IMG/VR virus record: IMGVR_UViG_3300046009_012979
Coordinates: 1-22,374 of that record
DNA length: 22,374 bases
Reading direction: 5' to 3' (one strand)
DNA from: a virus
Every line of letters begins with the position of its first letter. The stretch's first letter is position 1. A model generated the notes under the pieces. That model was not told where the DNA came from, searched no databases, and saw only the letters and a program-made list of their open reading frames with translations. Shown here piece by piece: positions 17,489 to 22,374 of the stretch. A program made the position numbers and the translations under genes.

Positions 17489-18811
17489 ATGCAAATTATT
17501 GTTCCCGAAGTTTTCAAAGAGTTATTTGTACGGAATAAATACAGATATAAGGTTTTTTATGGCGGCCGCGGTGGCGCAAAGTCTCACGCGGTCGCAACTG
17601 CTTTTATTGTTATGGGTATGCAGGAAACTTTAAGGATTGTATGCGCGCGCGAAATACAGAAATCGATAAAAGGCTCAGTACACACGCTTTTAAAAGATAT
17701 TATTGTAAAATATGAGTTGCAAGCGTTTTACGAGGTCCAAGAGGCTTGCATTCGCGGCAAAAACGGCACGGAGTTTATATTTAGAGGGCTGAAACATAAC
17801 GCAGAAGATCTAAAATCGCTTGAAGGAGCTGATTTTTTGTGGATTGAAGAGGCTGCAAACGTATCAAATAAGTCTTACGAAACTGTTATACCAACTATTC
17901 GAAAAGAAAATAGCGAAATTTGGATAACTTTTAACCCAAGAAACGCAACGGATCCAACTTACAAAAGATTTATAGCTACTAAAAGCCCAGATGTTTATTG
18001 CAAAAAAGTTTCTCACGCGGACAACCCATTTTTTCCTGATGTCTTAAGAAAAGAAATGGAAAAATTAAAAGCTGATGATTTTGAGGCTTATTTGCACGTA
18101 TGGGAAGGTGAACTAGATACTAGACATTCAGGCGCAGTACATGCAAAAGCGATAGCAAAAGCGCGCGAAGAAGGGAGAGTGACAACTTTTTACTATGATC
18201 CTAACTATGAAGTGTTTACCGCTTGGGATTTAGGTTACGGAGATTCCACAACTATTTGGTGGCTGCAATTTGTCGGGAGGGAGTTACGCTGGATAGATTA
18301 TTACGAGAATAGCGGAGAATTATTAGAGCATTACGCCAAGGTAATAAAAGAAAAAGAATATAATTATATTCGTTGCGGCCATTTTTTACCGCATGACGGG
18401 GCCGCTAAAAATATACGTGGTGAATCGCCTGAGCAACAGCTTAAGCAAATGGGCATACACACAAATATTATACCAAGAGCTACAGATCTACGATCAGAAA
18501 GAGACTTACTTAATAACACAATTGCATATTCTGTATTTAATGATAAAAAATGTTCAGATGGATTACTTGCACTAGAAAGTTATCATTTTGAATATGATGA
18601 AGACAGAGGATGTTTTAAAAGAGAGCCGGAACATGATTGGTCAAGTCATGCTTGCGATGCAGCAAGATACGCAGCAATCGCCGCAAAAAAAATAAAAGGT
18701 GGTTTATTTTCTCAGACGCCTATAGAAATAAAAAATAAATCCGCAGGATTGCAGACTATTTCACGATTTAAAAATCAAGTAAAAACAAAAGAATTGAGAT
18801 CATGGCGATAA
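17489..18811 (+). CDS. terL: Terminase large subunit (PBSX-type)
   Basis: The 440-residue product has both terminase domains. The ATPase has Walker A 'GGRGGAKS' at 25-32, Walker B 'FLWIEEA' at 116-122 and the coupling-like 'WITFNP' at 145-150. The nuclease domain has 'WDLGYGDST' with D247 and D252, 'PHDG' at 301-304 and a final acid D390 in 'HACDAARYA'. It should cut concatemeric phage DNA and pump it into the prohead through the portal. Length and motif order fit the PBSX/Terminase_3 group. All key residues are intact, so packaging is likely functional. Confidence 0.95.
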   Translation: MQIIVPEVFKELFVRNKYRYKVFYGGRGGAKSHAVATAFIVMGMQETLRIVCAREIQKSIKGSVHTLLKDIIVKYELQAFYEVQEACIRGKNGTEFIFRGLKHNAEDLKSLEGADFLWIEEAANVSNKSYETVIPTIRKENSEIWITFNPRNATDPTYKRFIATKSPDVYCKKVSHADNPFFPDVLRKEMEKLKADDFEAYLHVWEGELDTRHSGAVHAKAIAKAREEGRVTTFYYDPNYEVFTAWDLGYGDSTTIWWLQFVGRELRWIDYYENSGELLEHYAKVIKEKEYNYIRCGHFLPHDGAAKNIRGESPEQQLKQMGIHTNIIPRATDLRSERDLLNNTIAYSVFNDKKCSDGLLALESYHFEYDEDRGCFKREPEHDWSSHACDAARYAAIAAKKIKGGLFSQTPIEIKNKSAGLQTISRFKNQVKTKELRSWR

Positions 18812-18848
18812 GTTGTTATTATGTATTAATTTTAATAAGGTATTTTTT

Positions 18849-19169
18849 ATGGCAGTAGCAACATCAACAGCAGTAGGAGTCGCGGCGGCGGCTGGTCTAG
18901 CTGGTGGCGCAACATATGCGAGTCGCCAGGCAGCGAGACAACAACAAAGAATGTCACGAGAGCAAGAGCAAGCAAATTCAGCGGCCGCAGCAAGAGCAGC
19001 CGCCGATAAGAAAGCAGCTGATGATAAAATAGCAAACGCAGCAGCAGAAGCAGAGAAAACGAAAGCAGCTGAATTAGAGGAAAGCAGGAGATCAGCAATT
19101 AGCAACTATCTAGCAGCTGAAGGAGATCAAGGAACATCACGCCGTAGATTTTTAGTAGGGGCAAAATAA
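18849..19169 (+). CDS. Alanine-rich coiled-coil phage protein
   Basis: The start at 18849 follows TAAGG; an upstream in-frame ATG at 18813 would add 12 residues without a ribosome binding site. The 106-residue protein has a hydrophobic small-residue opening ('VATSTAVGVAAAAGLAGGAT'), which may cross or insert into a membrane, then a long A/E/K/Q/R-rich coiled coil and a basic end 'SRRRFLVGAK'. Small proteins of this sort are found between terminase and portal in several podovirus-like genomes, but the function is not known. It abuts the portal gene, sharing one base (TAATG). Confidence 0.75.
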   Translation: MAVATSTAVGVAAAAGLAGGATYASRQAARQQQRMSREQEQANSAAAARAAADKKAADDKIANAAAEAEKTKAAELEESRRSAISNYLAAEGDQGTSRRRFLVGAK

Positions 19170-20857
19170 TGAGTCAGTATAAGTATGTGAAAGATAAGTT
19201 CGAGGCTATGAAAACTGAACGCTCTAATTTTGATGTAATGTATCAAGTACTAGGCGAATATATATCTTTGATTAAGCAAAACTTTCAAGGGCAACCAGCA
19301 AAAGGTGAATTTTTAACAGATAGAATTTATGATGCTACAGCAGTATTTGCTGCTCAAAATGCCGCGAGCTCAATTCTTGGCTTGTTATGGCCCGGAACAG
19401 CAAAGCAAGCTATAGAGCTAATAAAACCCGATGACATGGACGAAAGCACAGATTTAGACAAATTTTATGAAGATCTAACAAATATAACAGTTCGGGCAAT
19501 GGACGACCCCAAAGCAAATTTAGTTTTAGCTCTAGATGAGTATATGTTAGATCAGTTAATATTTGGTACTTCAGGCGTGGGAGTTGAGAAGGGAAAACGC
19601 TCAAAGTTATTCTATAAATCGCATGGTGTAAAAGTTGTTTATTTAGATGAGGGCCAAGACGGTATAGTAGACACCATTGCATTGTTTTATGAGTGGGAGC
19701 CGCATAGAGTAGTAGCAGAGTATGGCGAGAATAACGTATCTGAAAAAACACGCAAGGCAGCGGCGAGTAATAGCAAAGAGCCTGTACAAATATTGATAAT
19801 GATTCAGCCGCGCAAAGAAAAAAAGGCTCAGCTTGGTAAACTATCAATGACTTACGAGTCAATCCACTTGGAATATAGCACTTGTTCACTTTTGCGTGAA
19901 GAAGGTTTTCACGAGCTACCTATCGCAATGACGCGATTTAAAAAAGTGACTTATGAAAAGCAAGGCAGAAGTTTGGGCATGAATGCCATAGCTGATATCA
20001 AAGAAGCTAATATTTTAAGAGAATCATATATTGTTGCCGTTGAAAAAAATAACGATATGCCGCTTGGTGTTATGGATGACGGTATTCTTGGCGGTGGCTA
20101 TATAGACACTTCCGCAAGAGCCGTGAACGTGTTCAATGCATCTGCAAATATAGGGAATAGTCCTCCGGTTTTTGAGATAGGAACAAAGACAGATCTCGGT
20201 TATCTTGAAGCTAGGCTACAAAAATTAGAAGAAACTATCGCCAAGCATTTTGGCTTAGATAGATTGTTAGATTTCAATAACGATACTCAGATGACTTTTG
20301 GAGAAGCGCAAATCAGAGAGCAAATTAGAATGTCTTCTTTAATTGGTTTATTTGCACGACAATTAAACGAGCTGTTTACACCTCTTGTAGAGCGCACGGT
20401 AAATATTTTATGGCGCATGGGAGAGTTTGGGGTAATTAAAGGTAGTATCGAGGAAGAGGAAAGAATAGCGCAGGGTTTGCCTGTTACTTACTTACCAGAT
20501 GTGATACAAGATAGGCTAAAAAAAGGCGAGGAAGTATATAATATCAATTACAAAACTAAAGCCGCCAACGCTTCTAAAGCAGAGGAATATATAGCAATTA
20601 TTGACGTCATGACCTTTGCGAGTCAAGCAATAACTTTTGACCCTTCTATTATGCATAGAATAGATTTGCATGAGGCTATAAAAAAACTTGGTAATATCCG
20701 GGCTTTGCCGGCTGGAATAATAAGAGCAGATGATAAAGTAGAGGAACTAATGCAACAAGAACAGGAGCGTATGCAGCAACAGCAGGAATTAGCATCAGCT
20801 CAACAAATGGCAGAAACATATCAAGCGGCCGCAAAAGGAGATTCTTTACTAAAATGA
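19169..20857 (+). CDS. Head-tail connector (portal) protein, podovirus type
   Basis: The 562-residue protein matches the head-to-tail connecting portal family of T7- and BPP-1-like phages in length and in features such as 'RSNFDVMYQVLGEYI', 'TDRIYDATAVFAAQNAASSI', 'LIFGTSGVGVEKG', 'YEKQGRSLGMNAIADIKEAN' and 'MTFGEAQIREQIRM'. Twelve copies would form the ring through which TerL pumps DNA and to which the tail attaches. The C-terminal part turns into a Q/M/E-rich helix, as is usual for the barrel region. It stops four bases inside the next gene (ATGA overlap). Confidence 0.93.
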   Translation: MSQYKYVKDKFEAMKTERSNFDVMYQVLGEYISLIKQNFQGQPAKGEFLTDRIYDATAVFAAQNAASSILGLLWPGTAKQAIELIKPDDMDESTDLDKFYEDLTNITVRAMDDPKANLVLALDEYMLDQLIFGTSGVGVEKGKRSKLFYKSHGVKVVYLDEGQDGIVDTIALFYEWEPHRVVAEYGENNVSEKTRKAAASNSKEPVQILIMIQPRKEKKAQLGKLSMTYESIHLEYSTCSLLREEGFHELPIAMTRFKKVTYEKQGRSLGMNAIADIKEANILRESYIVAVEKNNDMPLGVMDDGILGGGYIDTSARAVNVFNASANIGNSPPVFEIGTKTDLGYLEARLQKLEETIAKHFGLDRLLDFNNDTQMTFGEAQIREQIRMSSLIGLFARQLNELFTPLVERTVNILWRMGEFGVIKGSIEEEERIAQGLPVTYLPDVIQDRLKKGEEVYNINYKTKAANASKAEEYIAIIDVMTFASQAITFDPSIMHRIDLHEAIKKLGNIRALPAGIIRADDKVEELMQQEQERMQQQQELASAQQMAETYQAAAKGDSLLK

Positions 20858-21183
20858 AAGAGATAGATCAAGAAAGTTTGATACAAGCAATTAATCAGGT
20901 TGCGGCAACAGCAGCAGGGAAAATACTATTTGCATCATTAAAAGATGTTTGCATGTGGGATGAGACTATACTAGCTTCAGATTGTCCGGCCACATCACAT
21001 TTTTATGCAGTTCAGCGCGGTTTATATGGGCGATTTAGAAAGCATATAAAAGTGGAATTTTTAAAAGAAATTGAGTTCAATTATTCGTTTAGGAGGAAAA
21101 ATGACGGAGACAATAGCAGCGGAAACAACACCGGTAACAGTAGATTTAGGCGCGGCGGCAAGTCAGCAGCAACAAGCGTCTAG
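20854..21183 (+). CDS. Bbp19-like small virion protein
   Basis: This 109-residue protein lies between portal and scaffold, as Bbp19 does in BPP-1-like podoviruses. Its core 'TAAGKILFASLKDVCMWDET' and 'HFYAVQRGLYGRFRKHIK' follows the family pattern of 'T..G+.+L..L...C' then a 'G.R..G..+'-type helix. The C-terminal tail from about residue 83 is basic and S/G/N-rich ('RRKNDGDNSSGNNTGNSRFR') and lies over the first 83 bases of the scaffold gene in another frame, an unusually long overlap. The family call is moderately sure; its role in the virion is not known. Confidence 0.75.
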   Translation: MKEIDQESLIQAINQVAATAAGKILFASLKDVCMWDETILASDCPATSHFYAVQRGLYGRFRKHIKVEFLKEIEFNYSFRRKNDGDNSSGNNTGNSRFRRGGKSAATSV

Positions 21184-21970
21184 TTTCTCAATCCCTGAGC
21201 AGTATCAAGGTAAAGGTTGGGCTGAAAAGATAAAATCAACAGATGATTTATTTAAGGCATACGATCACTCGCAGCAACTTATTGGAAAAAGACCGGCGGG
21301 GATACCAACAGCAGATGCTAGTGATGATGAGTGGAATCAGTTTTACAAAGCTATGGGGCGTCCTGATGAGCCTATATATGATTTTCCAGAGGTGGAGGGC
21401 TTACCAGAGGGATTTGATGCATCTGCATATAAAGAAACAGCCGCCAAGATTATGCATGAGGCAGGTTTAACGCCAAAACAAGCAAGTAAATTATATCAAT
21501 CCTTTATGAATAATGAAAAAGAAAGTGCAGGAAAGCAGCAAGAGCAGCATTTAGCGCGTCAAAAAGAATTAGATGCACAGTTTGAAAATTTAACAAAAGA
21601 ACATTTTGGAGATGATATAGACAAATATACAGAGCTAACAAAAACGGAATTTGAGAAGTTTGTACCTCAATCTTTGAAGCAATCTTTTAGTAAAATTCAA
21701 GATATGCCTGATGTGTTAACTGCATTAATGGCTTACACAAAAGGCAAGCAATCAGAAATAGAGCGCGTTAAAAAAGCGTACGGAGATGAAGGTACGGTTG
21801 TTACAGGTTCTCAAGCAAAAAGCCAAAGTATTGATGATATAAGATCAGAGTTAGCAAGTATGAACATATCGAAAGCAGCACAAGATTTTACGCATATTGA
21901 CCATAAAAAAACAATGGCAAGAATTGATGAATTAAGATCTATGGTAGCAAGACATTATGCGCCAAAGTAA
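21101..21970 (+). CDS. Capsid scaffolding protein
   Basis: The ATG at 21101 is preceded by GGAGG and gives 289 residues; an upstream in-frame ATG at 21071 lacks this. The region 'KSTDDLFKAYDHSQQLIGKR' and 'DEWNQFYKAMGRPDEPIYDF' is characteristic of phage scaffold-like proteins encoded directly before the major capsid gene. The rest is helical and charged with many Q and K ('MNNEKESAGKQQEQHLARQK'). It should direct prohead assembly and then be removed. It begins inside the Bbp19-like gene, in a different frame. Confidence 0.85.
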   Translation: MTETIAAETTPVTVDLGAAASQQQQASSFSIPEQYQGKGWAEKIKSTDDLFKAYDHSQQLIGKRPAGIPTADASDDEWNQFYKAMGRPDEPIYDFPEVEGLPEGFDASAYKETAAKIMHEAGLTPKQASKLYQSFMNNEKESAGKQQEQHLARQKELDAQFENLTKEHFGDDIDKYTELTKTEFEKFVPQSLKQSFSKIQDMPDVLTALMAYTKGKQSEIERVKKAYGDEGTVVTGSQAKSQSIDDIRSELASMNISKAAQDFTHIDHKKTMARIDELRSMVARHYAPK

Positions 21971-21976
21971 AAACTA

Positions 21977-22005
21977 TTGAAATATAGTTATTTTTTGTGT
22001 ATAAT
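21977..22005 (+). promoter_or_regulatory. Consensus promoter for the major capsid gene
   Basis: TTGAAA (21977-21982), exactly 17 bases, and a perfect TATAAT (22000-22005). Transcription should begin near 22012, leaving a leader of about 120 bases before the capsid ATG. It begins seven bases after the scaffold stop and would raise capsid expression above that of the other structural genes. Confidence 0.85.
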
Positions 22006-22012
22006 ATGCGTT

Positions 22013-22092
22013 GGTGGATACCTTATAAAGCCCACTCGAGACAGGAAAATACCTGAGATTGCGCCCGTGTTAATGGATACCGCATCGAATTA
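22013..22092 (+). ncRNA. Candidate structured leader RNA of the capsid gene
   Basis: The 5' leader is clearly less AT-rich than its surroundings and begins right at the predicted transcription start. GGATACC occurs twice (about 22016-22022 and 22075-22081), CAGG/CCTG form a hairpin around AAAATA with GAGA and AGAT on its flanks, and GTGG/CCAC can pair at the 5' end. It may stabilise the abundant capsid mRNA, control its translation, or bind a virion or host protein. No known riboswitch or ribozyme consensus fits. The fold has not been computed. Confidence 0.45.
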
Positions 22093-22132
22093 ATAATTCT
22101 TTGTAAATCAATTTAATATAGGAGTACTACTT

Positions 22133-22374
22133 ATGGTAGCTACAATAGATCAAGCTCTCATTATAGAGTTTTCAGACAAAGTTCACCTTGAAGCGCAACA
22201 AATGCAATCACGTTTAAAGCCATATGTGGAAATTAAGCAAATGACTGGGGATGTATTTGCGTATGATGGCTTAGGCCGCGTAGATGCGAGAGAAGTCGCA
22301 GAACGTAACGCGGTTGCAAGTTTCGATACTATAGCGCATAACAGACGAAAAATGATACGTAAGCGCTTTGTAAT
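22133..22374 (+). CDS. Major capsid protein, 5' end only
   Basis: The frame starts at ATG 22133 behind GGAG and runs off the window after 80 codons. The residues 'IIEFSDKVHLEAQQMQSRLK', 'FAYDGLGRVDAREVAERN' and 'AHNRRKMIRKRFV' match the opening of major capsid proteins in podovirus-like genomes, which often begin with '(V)EFSD.VH..AQQ..SRL'. Its place after the scaffold gene agrees. It builds the icosahedral head. The HK97-type core lies beyond the window. Confidence 0.85.
   Translation, partial: MVATIDQALIIEFSDKVHLEAQQMQSRLKPYVEIKQMTGDVFAYDGLGRVDAREVAERNAVASFDTIAHNRRKMIRKRFV

Noticed and set aside
18847-19105. Leucine- or alanine-rich - strand frames over 18800-19105
   Set aside because: They are antisense to the alanine-rich coiled-coil gene, whose codon bias creates them; ribosome binding site and gene order favour the + strand.
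22040-22090. TPP riboswitch, because of CTGAGA in the capsid leader
   Set aside because: The other conserved TPP elements and the needed length are missing, and a capsid gene is not a plausible target.

Overview
The window is a block of phage or prophage DNA, strongly AT-rich by eye, with Shine-Dalgarno-led, tightly packed and overlapping genes. The structural genes (PBSX-type large terminase, head-tail connector portal, Bbp19-like protein, scaffold, major capsid) point to a short-tailed (podovirus-like) dsDNA phage. The low GC and gene style would suit an AT-rich alphaproteobacterial host such as an intracellular Rickettsiales or Holosporales member, but that is only a guess. No integrase, tRNA, CRISPR array or insertion sequence was seen.

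Layout. (1) 1-715, rightward: the end of a DUF5675-like gene and a permuted papain-like hydrolase, plausibly the tail end of the late/lysis operon. (2) 754-7562, leftward: an early operon that reads, in transcription order, an acidic protein, RecT, a YqaJ exonuclease, a small membrane coiled-coil protein, six tandem repeat-protein genes, a AAA+ ATPase and a 64-residue protein. (3) 7563-7727: divergent promoters with two dyad operators. (4) 7728-8738, rightward: SSB, a Cro/YdaS-like HTH protein and a RusA resolvase. (5) 8871-13229, leftward: seven more tandem repeat-protein genes. (6) 13230-13387: a second divergent promoter. (7) 13388-15004, rightward: a small HTH protein, a replisome-organiser-like protein and a possible helicase loader. 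(8) 15146-16525, leftward: an operon of one 155-residue protein and six proteins of 36-58 residues, three with a membrane segment, ending at a strong terminator. (9) 16700 to the end, rightward: a hypothetical protein, small and large terminase, an alanine-rich protein, portal, Bbp19-like, scaffold, and (after a consensus promoter and a candidate structured leader) the start of the major capsid gene.

The unusual part is the pair of repeat-gene arrays. Thirteen paralogues share a 38-39-residue N-terminal segment, then 5 to 13 copies of a 20-residue leucine-rich-like repeat (60 bp each), then one of two short C-caps. Gene lengths follow 39 + 20n + cap exactly, apart from two small insertions, and I count 100 repeats in all. 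The scaffold residues are nearly constant, while the residues flanking the repeat's F and C vary and are rich in W, Y, F, H, D, R, S and N, as on a binding surface. The C-cap codons contain the ribosome binding site of the next gene, and there are exact or near-exact copies within genes, between neighbours and between the two arrays. The AAA+ ATPase at the end of the first array carries the same N-terminal motif, also recognisable at DNA level. I infer an expandable family of modular binding proteins that may work with the ATPase; the target and role are unknown.
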